In this document: positions 17,748 through 27,796 of the stretch, one piece after another
Layout: each line of letters opens with the position of its first letter
How positions within the stretch are numbered: the stretch's first letter is position 1
Assembly (NCBI GenBank): GCA_945872085.1
Contig: CAMBYG010000005.1
Coordinates: 1 to 49,702, forward strand
From: Chitinophaga pinensis
GTDB taxonomy: Bacteria > Bacteroidota > Bacteroidia > Chitinophagales > Chitinophagaceae
Direction of reading: 5' to 3'
DNA length: 49,702 bases
The notes under the pieces: generated by a model
Databases searched by the model: none
Told to the model about the DNA's origin: nothing
Seen by the model: only the letters and a program-made list of their open reading frames with translations
Program-made: the position numbers and the translations under genes

Positions 17748-18570
17748 AGCAAGCAACTATATCTTATTATTCATTACAAGTGCATTATTAATAAGCAGTT
17801 GTAAAATAAGTAAGCATGCTATTAGAAAAAAAGCCATTGCCGATTCTAGTGCGCTAGTGCATAAGCAATTCTTATTGGATAGCATGGCTAACCAAGCGCT
17901 TTTAGAAAAATACAAGCCTATTTGGGAATCTCGCAATGATTTTGAAACATTTAGTTGTAAAACGAAAATGCGATATGATGGCAAAAATGAAAAACAAACG
18001 TTTAGCGCAAGTATACGTATTATAAAAGATCAACAAATATGGGTTCATATTAGCGCTTTAGATATTTTTAATGTAGCAAGAGTATTAATTACGCCAGATA
18101 CATTAAAAATGTTGTTATACACCAAAAATGAAGCGTATATATTGCCCTACGCAGAATTGAATAATTACATACCCGTATCTTTAGATTTTAAAGACTTGCA
18201 AAACCTTTTAATAGGCAACCCACTTGAAAATAACAAACTTGAATTTATCGCAACAGAAACGGAAAATACATTAACACTACAGAGTATTTTAAATTCATTT
18301 TCACAATCTACAACATACAATAAGCAAGATAGCTTGATAAAAACCATTGGGCTACAATCAAAATTAGAAAATGGGCCATCATGTATCGTTCAGTTTTTTA
18401 ATTACAATAAGGAAAATTATAATAGATTTGCAAATGTCAAGACCTTTACCATTAACAATAAAGGCGACAACTATTTTATTGATATGCAAATTCAAAAGTT
18501 TACCTTAAATGAAAAAGTAGAAATGCCCTTTACAATTCCAAAAAATTTCATTTTAAAAATTAATCCATAA
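17740..18570 (+). CDS. DUF4292 lipoprotein
   Basis: A 276-residue lipoprotein. The signal peptide ends in a lipobox (LLISSC, Cys21), after which the protein should be lipid-anchored in the envelope. The body (SASIRIIKDQQIWVHIS, ARVLITPDTLKML) matches DUF4292 and resembles the half-barrel strands of LolA/LolB, so a lipoprotein-handling or lipid-binding role is plausible but unproven. The start overlaps the end of the TPR gene by 8 bp and the stop overlaps the start of rfbF by one base (TAATG), implying translational coupling along the operon. Confidence 0.86.
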   Translation: MNRASNYILLFITSALLISSCKISKHAIRKKAIADSSALVHKQFLLDSMANQALLEKYKPIWESRNDFETFSCKTKMRYDGKNEKQTFSASIRIIKDQQIWVHISALDIFNVARVLITPDTLKMLLYTKNEAYILPYAELNNYIPVSLDFKDLQNLLIGNPLENNKLEFIATETENTLTLQSILNSFSQSTTYNKQDSLIKTIGLQSKLENGPSCIVQFFNYNKENYNRFANVKTFTINNKGDNYFIDMQIQKFTLNEKVEMPFTIPKNFILKINP

Positions 18571-19343
18571 TGAAAGTTGTTTTATTTGCCGGCGGAAGAG
18601 GCACAAGAATCTCGGAAGAATCATCTTTGCGTCCAAAACCTATGATTGAAATTGGAGGCAAGCCCATTTTATGGCATATTATGAAATTATACGCCGCATT
18701 TGGTCATACCGAATTTATTATTTGTTTAGGCTATAAAGGCTGGGTTATAAAAGAGTATTTTATAAACTACTTTATGCACAATGCCGATGTTACAGTAAAC
18801 TTAGGCGACAATTCCTTGCAAGTGCATCAAAACAATGCAGAACCCTTTAAAATATCACTTATAGATACCGGCTTAGACACTATGACAGCAGGCCGATTAA
18901 AGCGAGTATTACCTTACGTGGGCAATGAAACCTTTATGCTCACTTATGGTGATGGCGTTAGCGATGTAGACATGAATGCGGTATTAGCACACCACAAAAA
19001 ACATCAGAAAATATGCACCATGACCGCTATACAAGCTACCAGTAGATTTGGCGTTATAGAAATGCAAGAAGATGGCCTTATAAATAGTTTTGAGGAAAAA
19101 CCTGCAGATAGTGGAACCTGGATAAACGGTGGATTTTTTATAATAGAACCAAGCATTGCAACGTATTTAAAAGATGATGCTGATGATATTATGTGGGAAC
19201 GACAACCTATGGATGACCTAGCTAAAGACAAACAAATTAGCGCCTATAAACACAATGGATTTTGGAAATGTATGGATACGCTAAGAGATAAGGAAGAATT
19301 AGAATCAATGTGGGAACAAGGAGCACCTTGGAAAAAATGGTAA
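18570..19343 (+). CDS. rfbF: Glucose-1-phosphate cytidylyltransferase
   Basis: A 257-residue cytoplasmic enzyme that joins CTP and glucose-1-phosphate to give CDP-glucose, the entry point to CDP-dideoxy and deoxysugars. It begins with the signature VLFAGGRGTRISEES and RPKPMIEIGGKPILWHIM. Later it has LTYGDGVSDVD (metal-binding Asp), GVIEMQEDGLI, FEEKP and GFWKCMDTLRDKEELE, all characteristic of RfbF rather than RmlA. The length matches the family. It directly precedes rfbG, the next enzyme of the pathway, which confirms the call. It is coupled to the upstream lipoprotein gene by a one-base overlap. Confidence 0.96.
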   Translation: MKVVLFAGGRGTRISEESSLRPKPMIEIGGKPILWHIMKLYAAFGHTEFIICLGYKGWVIKEYFINYFMHNADVTVNLGDNSLQVHQNNAEPFKISLIDTGLDTMTAGRLKRVLPYVGNETFMLTYGDGVSDVDMNAVLAHHKKHQKICTMTAIQATSRFGVIEMQEDGLINSFEEKPADSGTWINGGFFIIEPSIATYLKDDADDIMWERQPMDDLAKDKQISAYKHNGFWKCMDTLRDKEELESMWEQGAPWKKW

Positions 19344-19345
19344 CA

Positions 19346-20425
19346 ATGGATTTTACAATATTGAAAGAACAGTTTGAAAACAAAAAAGTATTTGTAACCG
19401 GCCATACGGGATTCAAAGGATCTTGGTTGCTACTTATATTAAAGAAATTGGGCGCTCAAGTAGTAGGATATTCCTTAGCCCCAGAAAACAAAGAAGATCT
19501 TTTCAACCAAATCGATGGAGCACAATATTGTGAAAAATCAATTATTGCTAATATTCTAGATGCTGAACAATTAAAAAAAGAAATCAACGCTTTTCAGCCA
19601 GACTATATATTTCATTTAGCAGCACAAGCGCTCGTAAGAAAAAGCTATGACAATCCAATTGAAACCTACATGGTCAACACCATTGGTACTGCCAACGTAT
19701 TAGAAGCAATGCGTACTTTACCGAATGCTTGTGTAGGCATAATGGTCACAACCGACAAAGTATACGAAAACCCAGAAAGGGGAACAGCCTTTGTCGAAAG
19801 CGACAAATTAGGCGGTTATGACCCCTACTCGGCTAGTAAAGCTACTTGCGAAATTGTAATTGATTCTTACAGAAATTCATTTTTTAATTTGCAGGATTTT
19901 AATGTACACAAAAAATCTATTGCATCGGTAAGAGCAGGTAATGTAATTGGTGGTGGCGATTTCTCAAAAGATCGAATCATTCCAGACATTGTAAGATCAA
20001 TTCAAAATAATACCGCAATAAGCTTAAGAAATCCTAATGCCACTAGACCATGGCAACATGTCTTAGAACCCTTAGGTGCTTATCTATTACTTGCTGCTCA
20101 TATGCGTCAACATCCTGAAGCATATAATGAAGCCTTCAACTTCGGACCAGCAGTCGACGATGTATTAACCGTAAAAGAAGTAACGGAAATATTTTTAACT
20201 GCATTTGGCACTCAGCATCATGAAATTGCAATTGACTTAAGCAAACAAGTACACGAAGCAAAGTTATTAATGCTGAATAGTGAAAAAGCAAAATTAAAAA
20301 TTAGTTGGACACCAAAATGGAAAGCGTTAGACGCTATACAACAAACAGCTTGGTGGTATGTTAATGATAAAAAAGCAGCTCATCTCCGTTGTGCCGAACA
20401 AATCAGCAACTATTTTAATTTATAA
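19346..20425 (+). CDS. rfbG: CDP-glucose 4,6-dehydratase
   Basis: A short-chain dehydrogenase-fold enzyme converting CDP-glucose to CDP-4-keto-6-deoxyglucose. From ATG 19346 it has 359 residues, the usual RfbG length. The NAD-binding loop GHTGFKG lies at 19-25, the TTDK motif at 135-138 and the catalytic Tyr161/Lys165 in YSASK. An in-frame ATG at 19337 overlaps the rfbF stop and is an alternative; an upstream AAGGAG at about 19318 could serve either. It is the last gene of the operon. RfbH and the reductases needed to finish a CDP-dideoxysugar are absent here, so the pathway must continue elsewhere. Confidence 0.95.
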   Translation: MDFTILKEQFENKKVFVTGHTGFKGSWLLLILKKLGAQVVGYSLAPENKEDLFNQIDGAQYCEKSIIANILDAEQLKKEINAFQPDYIFHLAAQALVRKSYDNPIETYMVNTIGTANVLEAMRTLPNACVGIMVTTDKVYENPERGTAFVESDKLGGYDPYSASKATCEIVIDSYRNSFFNLQDFNVHKKSIASVRAGNVIGGGDFSKDRIIPDIVRSIQNNTAISLRNPNATRPWQHVLEPLGAYLLLAAHMRQHPEAYNEAFNFGPAVDDVLTVKEVTEIFLTAFGTQHHEIAIDLSKQVHEAKLLMLNSEKAKLKISWTPKWKALDAIQQTAWWYVNDKKAAHLRCAEQISNYFNL

Positions 20426-20481
20426 GTAAATTAACTCTTAAAGTAGACCCTATTATTACCTGTTTTTTAAAGCAATTGAGT

Positions 20482-20490
20482 TATTTTTGT
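20482..20490 (+). promoter_or_regulatory. Bacteroidetes -7 box upstream of the TamB-like gene
   Basis: TATTTTTGT is an exact TAnnTTTG match, with a partial -33 element (CTG ending at 20462) 19 bp upstream. It gives the TamB-like gene its own promoter after rfbG. Confidence 0.55.
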
Positions 20491-20539
20491 AGAAAGTTAA
20501 ACTCTACTGAAAAAAATACTTCATTATATTAAAAAGATC

Positions 20540-23500
20540 GTGTTTGCAATTATTATAATAATTGCAACAAGCATCTTATTGATCAATTTTACACCTATAC
20601 AGAAACTTCTTGTAGACAAAGCTACATCTTACCTCAGTAAAAAATTAAATACAGAAATTCATATCGATTATATTTCTTTGTCTTTTTTATATCAAATAAA
20701 AGTTGAAGGCTTACAAATAAAAGATAGAAGTAATAACAACTTGTTTCAAATAGGCTTTGCCAATGTAAACTTCAACAATTGGTTTATTTTCAGAGACAAA
20801 TTAGTATTAAAATACATTAGTATAAAAAATGCTCGTATCAATACCTATAGAACGATACAAAACAACAAATGGAACTACAGCTTTATAGAAGATGCTTTTC
20901 CAGCTAATGAAAAGAATAAAAAAAGTAATAAAGGCTTTGAATTAGCAATTCAAAAAATACAGCTTGAGCAAATCAAATACAGCGAAGAAGATGCATGGGT
21001 GGGAAGTAATATGTATGTATCTATAGGCAAAGGAGCAATTGATATAGACACTTTTAATGAAACAACTAGAAGAATAAATATAAAAAACATCAATTTTAGT
21101 GAACCTTCTATTGAATTAAAAGATTATCCTGCTAGTCCATACCGACCAAAAACAAAAACTAGTACACAAATAGACACTAGCTGTTTTAATAAAGACAATT
21201 GGCAGGTAGCTATCAAACAAATTAAAATTGCGAATGGAAATTTTAAATTAAATTATAATAATAGAAATCCTATTTTCAATGAATTTGATGCAGAACATAT
21301 GGAAATCACCCATGTGAATCTATTAATTGAAAATACCCGTATAGTAAAAGACACCATTGCAAGTAGCATTAATTATTTAAATGCGAAAGAGCGATGCGGT
21401 TTACTATTGAAGCAATTTAAATGTAATGTAATCGTTTCTCCAAATAAAACTATTTGCAATCAATTATACATTGCTACGAATAATAGTGAAATTAGAGATT
21501 ATTATGCTATGTACTATAAACGCTTTCCAGATTTCTTGGATTATATGGAAGCTGTAACAATGGTAGCAAATTTTAAAAATGCAAAAATAGACTTAAAAGA
21601 TGTTGCCTATTTTTCAAGAAACGTGGATGTAATTCCATATAAAGTTATAGTGAATACAAAGTTTATAGGGACAGTTGCAAAATTTAAAACTACAGGTACA
21701 GACATTAAAGCACCTTATGCTCAGTTTAAAGGCAATATAAGCATAGAAGGCCTGCCCAATTGGGAAAACAGCATGCTCCATATAGAACAAGCCAATTTAA
21801 ATATAGATAGAAAAGGGCTTGACTATTATGCTCCTACATTAACTAAAAATAGTCCAATTAAATTTTCCAGCTTAGGAAATATGACAATAGAAGGATCTTT
21901 CGATGGAACTATTAATCACTTTGCAACAAAGAACATAGTTGAAACTTCAATAGGGAAAGCACAAGTAGATTTAACTCTTGACATACCGAGAGAAAAAAAT
22001 AAATTAACAGCCTATAATGGTAAAATAATTGGCGAAGACATAGCGTTAGGAACACTACTAGGCAACAAAGATATAGGGAAAGTAGATGCTAATTTAAAAA
22101 TTAATGGCAAGGGTTTTAATATTAATGAAGCAGATATCAATTTAGATGGCAATCTTGATAATTTAGAAATTAAGCAATATGCCTACAAGCAAATACTTGT
22201 AAAAGGGACTTTGGACAAAAAAGTATTTAAAGGAAATTTAATTATTGATGATGAAAATCTAGCACTTTCTTTTAATGGAGAATTTGATTTTGCAAACGAA
22301 AAAAAACGTATCAACGCATTAGCCAATCTATTATATGCCGATTTTCAAAAAATTGGTCTGAGCAAAGAACCCTTTAATGGAAATGCCGATTTTGACCTCC
22401 ATCTTTATGGCAGCAACTTAAATAATCTTGAAGGCACTGCGCAATTAAATAATATTGACCTGAAGAGAGGCAAAGAAAAACTAAATATTGATTTCATAGC
22501 ATTAAAATCTAATATTGCATCCGCAACGAATCATGAAATCAATATAGAAAGTAACGATTTTAAAATAGGCATAAATGGATTATATAAAATAGAAAACATT
22601 ATTGATGCTTCAAAACAATATCTCTACAAATATCTGCCAAGTTACATCAGCAAAAGCAAATACAATGGCGATGCACAAAATTTTTCATTTAATATAGCTA
22701 CTAAAAAGATTGACAAATTAATACACATCATCAATAAAGAATTAGATGGCTTTAACAATACAAGTATAGAAGGTAGTATTAACACTAATGAGAAACAATT
22801 GTTATTAAACGGGACAATACCCTATTGTAAAATTGGCGCTATCAGAATTAATAAAGTGCAATTTAATAGCATAGGTAATTTAGAAAAACTAAGTCTAAAC
22901 TCCTATATACAACAACTCATGCTTGGAGATACACTTTGGAATACCCAGGTGCAATTAGCTACTAATATCCAAAATGACAGCATACATTGCGATCTTAAAA
23001 CAAATTCATTTAATAGATTTGGCAATGCTAATTTATCTGCAGATATAATAACGAAACTAGACACTATATCTATTAATTTTTTACCATCTAATTTCTATAT
23101 TAATAATACCATATGGGACATTAGTAATGGTAAAAAAATAAAAATTACAGCTGATAAATTATTTGTCAACCAATTTAAATTAATATCTAACACTCAAGTA
23201 ATTTCATTAAATAGTAAAGAAAACAAAGAAAACACACTAGAAATTAAAATAGAAGATTTAGATGTATCGCAAATCGGCACATTAGCACAACAAGAATATT
23301 ATCAACCCTATGGGCATTTAAATGCAGATATATCTATTGACGACCCTATCAAAAACCCATCTGTAAAAGGGAGAATAGCTATTGATTCATTGACCATAAG
23401 AAATGAAGTTTTAGGCAAATTAAATGCCTTATTTAAAATAGATGAAAAAGGATTTGAAATATATGAAGGGACGGGAATAGTTAATAATAATAATGCACTT

Positions 23501-25249
23501 CAAATAAACGGCAGCACTGTAAACAATAAATTAAACGCAAATATCAAGTGTATAAATACACCCATAAAATGGGCCTCCATTTTCCTTTCCGATTATATAA
23601 GTGATATAGATGGGCAAGCAAATGGCACTATTAAATTAAATGGAAGCACTAACAAGCCAAATATGATTGGAAGCTTATCTATTTTGAATTTAAAAACAAA
23701 AGTGAATTATTTAGGAACCATTTATACTATTCCTTCAGCAAATATAGATTTACAAGAAGATAAAATTGACTTAGGAAAAATAGTGCTTTATGACCGATTT
23801 AAAAATAAAGCAACGGCTACGGGCATAATATCACATAATAATTTAAGTAACTTTTATTTTAAAAATATTGAAATCAATTCTAATCAATTTGAAGCTATAA
23901 ATTTATCCTCCTACGATAATGATATTTTTTATGGCAATGCCATAACTAAAGTAAACACTACAATAGATGGTTATATAGATGATATCACTATGAACGTTAT
24001 TGCAAGCCCTGCACAAGCCTCGCACATATATCTCCCTTTTGGAAATGCATCGGTATATAATTACAATTTTATTAACTTCAAAACACCGCAAGATGATATA
24101 GCTATCATAAAGAAAAAACCTACAAGTAAATTTGCATTAAATATAACAGCCATTACTAACCCATTGGCAGAAATCACTATGATATTAGATGCAAAAACAG
24201 GCGATGAAATTAGTGGATACGGAAATGGAACTATTAATATTAATGTTCCAGCAGATAATGATGTAAAAATTTATAATACATTTGAAATATCTAGTGGCTA
24301 CTACCGTTTCTCCATTAATAACTTTATTAAACCCTGGAATTTTAAAATTAATAATGGCAGTAAAGTTACTTTCAATGGTCCTATTACAAAAATCAACCTA
24401 GACATAGGCGCTAGTTATTCAACAAAAGCAAGACTTTACGATCTATTAAATGAGAATGAAAAGAAACCGGGTGTAATTCCTGAAAATGAACTAACCGATA
24501 CCAAAGCAAAACAAAATATAGATGTAAAACTTCGTCTTGATGGAACTTTTGAAGAGCCTAGACCAAGTTATAAAATTGAGCTTCAAGACAAGCGTTTGCA
24601 AGGCACTTATGCATACAATAAACTAGAACGAATCAATTTAAGTCCAGAAAGCCTCTTTAATCAAGTTGCCTCTTTGCTTTTGATTGAACAATTTATGCCT
24701 CCAGAGGGAATAGTAAACACCGCCTCTGCAAGTAGTACGGCTATTACAAGTGTAGGCGAGAAGTTATCCTCTACTGTGTCTTCGCAACTAACGAATTGGG
24801 CAAATAAAATTTTAGGAGATCCAAACTTAGCTATTAACTTAAACTATAAAAACTACAACGTAAATACCGACAATACAACAAACTCCGCAATTTTTAGAAA
24901 TGAAGTAAAATTGAATGCAAAAAGAAACTTTATGCAAGATCGATTGATGTTAGAAATAGAAGGTGCATATGATTGGGGAAATGTAGCAATGCAACAAAAT
25001 ACCAATTCCAATATCAACCTTACAGGCGACTTTAGGGGGCAGTACAAACTTACTGAAGATGGAAGAATTAGAATGAGTATTTTTAGAAATAGCAATTACG
25101 ATGTACTGATAGACAGACCTATCTCTAGAAGTGGTATTGGATTATCTTGGTCTAAATCCTTTAATTCATTAGCCGACTTGTGGAGAAACAAAGAATCGAA
25201 GCGTATCTCTTCTATTGATACCGCAACTACTATATTAGAATCTAACTAA
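20540..25249 (+). CDS. TamB-like translocation/assembly or lipid-transport protein (AsmA superfamily)
   Basis: A 1569-residue envelope protein. One N-terminal membrane helix (about residues 1-17) is followed by long beta-rich repeats typical of TamB/AsmA-like bridges. The C-terminal region carries the TamB (DUF490) domain, with INVPADNDVKIYNTF, the FEISSGYYRF strand and FNGPITKINLDIGASY. Such proteins span the periplasm and move phospholipid or assist outer-membrane assembly. No TamA/BamA partner is in the window. The start is uncertain: GTG 20540 is the first standard codon, but a Lys-rich stretch typical of the family start (KKILHYIKKI) lies upstream and would need the CTG at 20507. The gene end overlaps the convergent glycosyltransferase by 8 bp. 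Confidence 0.88.
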   Translation: MFAIIIIIATSILLINFTPIQKLLVDKATSYLSKKLNTEIHIDYISLSFLYQIKVEGLQIKDRSNNNLFQIGFANVNFNNWFIFRDKLVLKYISIKNARINTYRTIQNNKWNYSFIEDAFPANEKNKKSNKGFELAIQKIQLEQIKYSEEDAWVGSNMYVSIGKGAIDIDTFNETTRRINIKNINFSEPSIELKDYPASPYRPKTKTSTQIDTSCFNKDNWQVAIKQIKIANGNFKLNYNNRNPIFNEFDAEHMEITHVNLLIENTRIVKDTIASSINYLNAKERCGLLLKQFKCNVIVSPNKTICNQLYIATNNSEIRDYYAMYYKRFPDFLDYMEAVTMVANFKNAKIDLKDVAYFSRNVDVIPYKVIVNTKFIGTVAKFKTTGTDIKAPYAQFKGNISIEGLPNWENSMLHIEQANLNIDRKGLDYYAPTLTKNSPIKFSSLGNMTIEGSFDGTINHFATKNIVETSIGKAQVDLTLDIPREKNKLTAYNGKIIGEDIALGTLLGNKDIGKVDANLKINGKGFNINEADINLDGNLDNLEIKQYAYKQILVKGTLDKKVFKGNLIIDDENLALSFNGEFDFANEKKRINALANLLYADFQKIGLSKEPFNGNADFDLHLYGSNLNNLEGTAQLNNIDLKRGKEKLNIDFIALKSNIASATNHEINIESNDFKIGINGLYKIENIIDASKQYLYKYLPSYISKSKYNGDAQNFSFNIATKKIDKLIHIINKELDGFNNTSIEGSINTNEKQLLLNGTIPYCKIGAIRINKVQFNSIGNLEKLSLNSYIQQLMLGDTLWNTQVQLATNIQNDSIHCDLKTNSFNRFGNANLSADIITKLDTISINFLPSNFYINNTIWDISNGKKIKITADKLFVNQFKLISNTQVISLNSKENKENTLEIKIEDLDVSQIGTLAQQEYYQPYGHLNADISIDDPIKNPSVKGRIAIDSLTIRNEVLGKLNALFKIDEKGFEIYEGTGIVNNNNALQINGSTVNNKLNANIKCINTPIKWASIFLSDYISDIDGQANGTIKLNGSTNKPNMIGSLSILNLKTKVNYLGTIYTIPSANIDLQEDKIDLGKIVLYDRFKNKATATGIISHNNLSNFYFKNIEINSNQFEAINLSSYDNDIFYGNAITKVNTTIDGYIDDITMNVIASPAQASHIYLPFGNASVYNYNFINFKTPQDDIAIIKKKPTSKFALNITAITNPLAEITMILDAKTGDEISGYGNGTININVPADNDVKIYNTFEISSGYYRFSINNFIKPWNFKINNGSKVTFNGPITKINLDIGASYSTKARLYDLLNENEKKPGVIPENELTDTKAKQNIDVKLRLDGTFEEPRPSYKIELQDKRLQGTYAYNKLERINLSPESLFNQVASLLLIEQFMPPEGIVNTASASSTAITSVGEKLSSTVSSQLTNWANKILGDPNLAINLNYKNYNVNTDNTTNSAIFRNEVKLNAKRNFMQDRLMLEIEGAYDWGNVAMQQNTNSNINLTGDFRGQYKLTEDGRIRMSIFRNSNYDVLIDRPISRSGIGLSWSKSFNSLADLWRNKESKRISSIDTATTILESN

Positions 25250-26423
25250 GCTCTTTAAAATAAACATACAATTGCTTAGCTATGATTTTCCAATCAAAAT
25301 TTGCTTGAATAACTTGCCTACCTTTTTCACCAACGGTTTTTCTAATTTCATTACTACCCAACAACGCTAATATTCTTTTAGCAAAAGCATCTTTATTGGT
25401 TTCCATATATACGCCATCGCCACTAACAACTCCTAATCCTTGAAAACCAACATGCGTGCATACAACAGGCACTCCCATAGACATAGCCTCTAGCACTTTA
25501 TTTTGAGTACCTGCGCCAAACCTAAGGGGCGCCACAACAATACTTGCAGACCTATAAACACTTGGAAAATCTTTTACAAAACCGGTTACCACAACATGGT
25601 CATTAGCTAAAGCCAAAACAGATTTTACAGGCCGTTGACCAGCTATAATAAATTTGACAGTTGGATATTGGTCTTGTATAATTGGTAAAATTTCAGCGAC
25701 AAAATAATTTACAGCATCAATGTTGGGTGCATAATCCATATTGCCCGTAAAAAGCAATACCGAGTTATTATCGTAATCATGTTGAACACCATTAAAAGCC
25801 TCTACATCAACTCCATTGGGCAGTATAGAAACCGTATACAATTGATGTTCTAATTCTAGATAACGAGCATCTTCGGAGGAGCAAACAAGCACTTTTGGAA
25901 ATAACTTCAACACTTTATGTTCATAACTCCAAAGGCGATTGCGTTCAAATTGGTTAAATAATTTTTCAATAAAATTATTTGCATTCTGAACCCTTCTTTC
26001 CCAATATAGCGAATAGGCATCTGGCAAATCTAAAATTTTATTTTTAATGGGTATCGACAAACCATATGGCGCCATTCTAATATGCTGAATATGAACCGCA
26101 TCGAAAGGAGTGGCAGCTATTGCTGTTGCAATTGCTAATTTCATCTTAGCCGACTTAAAATAAGCTACCTGAAAAGGTATAGAAGAAAATAGAGAGAAAA
26201 ATACATTTACATAAGATTTCCATTTAGGCAATGGAATTAATGTAACGGACGCAAAATACTTTTCTAATTCCTGTTTATATTGAAGATCCTTACTATTTTC
26301 TAAAAAAGCAATAAGATGTACTTCCGAATAGGAAGCTAAATTTTTCCCCAAGTGATATATCTTGAGTTTATCTCCTCGAAATGGAGGATAAGGAATCCTA
26401 TTGGCAATGAATAATAGTTTCAT
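25242..26423 (-). CDS. Glycosyltransferase family 4 protein (TIGR03087-like)
   Basis: A 393-residue GT-B glycosyltransferase, cytoplasmic or membrane-peripheral. The N-terminal segment NRIPYPPFRGDKLKIYHL resembles the exopolysaccharide-linked TIGR03087 group. The C-terminal domain holds the donor-binding pattern FTGNMDYAPN, GFVKDFPSVYRSA and FGAGTQNKVLEAMSMG. The donor and acceptor sugars cannot be read. Its ATG shares one base with the ribBA stop (TAATG), which implies translation coupled to ribBA even though the functions differ. Its last 8 bp overlap the end of the TamB-like gene on the opposite strand. Confidence 0.9.
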   Translation of the reverse strand: MKLLFIANRIPYPPFRGDKLKIYHLGKNLASYSEVHLIAFLENSKDLQYKQELEKYFASVTLIPLPKWKSYVNVFFSLFSSIPFQVAYFKSAKMKLAIATAIAATPFDAVHIQHIRMAPYGLSIPIKNKILDLPDAYSLYWERRVQNANNFIEKLFNQFERNRLWSYEHKVLKLFPKVLVCSSEDARYLELEHQLYTVSILPNGVDVEAFNGVQHDYDNNSVLLFTGNMDYAPNIDAVNYFVAEILPIIQDQYPTVKFIIAGQRPVKSVLALANDHVVVTGFVKDFPSVYRSASIVVAPLRFGAGTQNKVLEAMSMGVPVVCTHVGFQGLGVVSGDGVYMETNKDAFAKRILALLGSNEIRKTVGEKGRQVIQANFDWKIIAKQLYVYFKELS

Positions 26424-27628
26424 TATTTATTTTTCAGTATGGAATGCCCTAATTTATCTCTTTTGGTTTGTAAATAAAGTTCATTGTGCGGATTGGATGC
26501 AATCTCAATAGGAATAGCATCTGTGATTTCCAAACCATAACCAATTAAACCAACTCTCTTTTTAGGATTATTAGATATCAATCTAATTTTTTGAATTCCT
26601 AATTTTGCTAATATCTGAGCTCCAATTCCATAATCTCTTTCATCTTGCTGAAAACCCAAACTAAGATTAGCCTCTACCGTATCCATCCCTTCTTCTTGCA
26701 ATTTATAAGCTTTTAATTTATTAAGCAATCCAATACCCCTTCCTTCTTGATTCATATACAGCACAACCCCTTTCCCTTCTGCTTCTATCATATCCATAGC
26801 AGCATCTAATTGATCGCCACAATCACATCTTAACGAATGTAAAATATCTCCAGTAAAACATGAACTATGCACCCTTACCATCACAGACTCATCTTTTGTC
26901 CATGTTCCTTTTATTAACGCTAAATGTTGCTCATTAGTATGCGTCTGACGAAATGCCACTAATTTGAAATGACCTTTTTTAGTAGGCATTTCTACACGCA
27001 CTAATTCTTCAACAAGGGAATCTTTTTGTAAACGATATTCAATTAAATCCTTAATTGAAATAATTTTTAAATCAAATTTCTTTGCAATTTCCAAGAGCTG
27101 AGGAAGACGAGCCATAGATCCATCTTCATTCATAATCTCTACAATTATACCAGCAGGCTCAAACCCAGCAAGTCGTGCCAGATCAACACTGGCTTCCGTA
27201 TGGCCAGCTCTTCTCAATACACCCTCATCTTTGGCTTTCAAAGGAAAGATATGACCTGGCCTACCTAAGTCACTAGGTTTAGTTGAGGGATCTATTAATG
27301 CTTGTATGGTTTTTGCTCTATCGTGCGCAGAAATACCTGTGGTGCACCCATTACCAATCAAATCTACAGAAACCGTAAACGGTGTTTGATGCAAAACCGT
27401 ATTGTCTTGTACCATCAGGTTTAAATCTAGTTCTTTACAACGTTGCTCTGAAATTGGGGCACAAATCAGTCCTCTACCATGTGTGGCCATAAAATTAATT
27501 AGTTCTGGAGTAGCATTTCTCGCAGCAGTCAAAAAATCGCCTTCATTTTCACGATCTTCGTCATCTACAACTATAATTAATTTGCCATTCTTGATATCTT
27601 CTATAGCTTCTACAATAGTATTTAACAT
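26423..27628 (-). CDS. ribBA: Bifunctional 3,4-dihydroxy-2-butanone-4-phosphate synthase / GTP cyclohydrolase II
   Basis: A 401-residue fusion that supplies both precursors of riboflavin: RibB makes dihydroxybutanone phosphate from ribulose-5-phosphate, and RibA opens GTP. The RibB half has [10 protein letters not shown] at 22-31 and RRAGHTEA at 139-146. The RibA half has the zinc cysteines C257, C268 and C270 (SSCFTGD, RCDCGDQ) and NQEGRGIGL. Length and order match standard RibBA. A perfect -7 box lies about 21 bp upstream of the ATG. No FMN riboswitch is recognisable in the short leader. Confidence 0.97.
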   Translation of the reverse strand: MLNTIVEAIEDIKNGKLIIVVDDEDRENEGDFLTAARNATPELINFMATHGRGLICAPISEQRCKELDLNLMVQDNTVLHQTPFTVSVDLIGNGCTTGISAHDRAKTIQALIDPSTKPSDLGRPGHIFPLKAKDEGVLRRAGHTEASVDLARLAGFEPAGIIVEIMNEDGSMARLPQLLEIAKKFDLKIISIKDLIEYRLQKDSLVEELVRVEMPTKKGHFKLVAFRQTHTNEQHLALIKGTWTKDESVMVRVHSSCFTGDILHSLRCDCGDQLDAAMDMIEAEGKGVVLYMNQEGRGIGLLNKLKAYKLQEEGMDTVEANLSLGFQQDERDYGIGAQILAKLGIQKIRLISNNPKKRVGLIGYGLEITDAIPIEIASNPHNELYLQTKRDKLGHSILKNK

Positions 27629-27648
27629 GATTTTTTAAAAATTAGTAA

Positions 27649-27657
27649 GCAAAGTTA
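27649..27657 (-). promoter_or_regulatory. Bacteroidetes -7 box upstream of ribBA
   Basis: On the minus strand it reads TAACTTTGC, an exact TAnnTTTG match ending about 21 bp before the ribBA start. The -33 region is weak. Confidence 0.5.
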
Positions 27658-27796
27658 CTGTTTTGATACTAAGAAAGTAATTTAAACGTTAAATTTATCC
27701 TTAATGAAATAAATAATTTAATCACTTCAAAAACAAGAAAACAAATACAATTGTTTAGAAAGATTAATTATTTGAACTTAAATTGCAATAAAAAAT

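Noticed and set aside
20540-25249. The very AT-rich, Asn/Lys/Ile-rich TamB-like gene as horizontally acquired
   Set aside because: This composition is usual for TamB-like proteins in AT-rich Bacteroidota, and the surroundings show no mobile element or att-like repeat.
27629-27796. Possible FMN riboswitch upstream of ribBA
   Set aside because: The leader from the -7 box to the ATG is only about 20 nt and the region shows none of the conserved paired elements.
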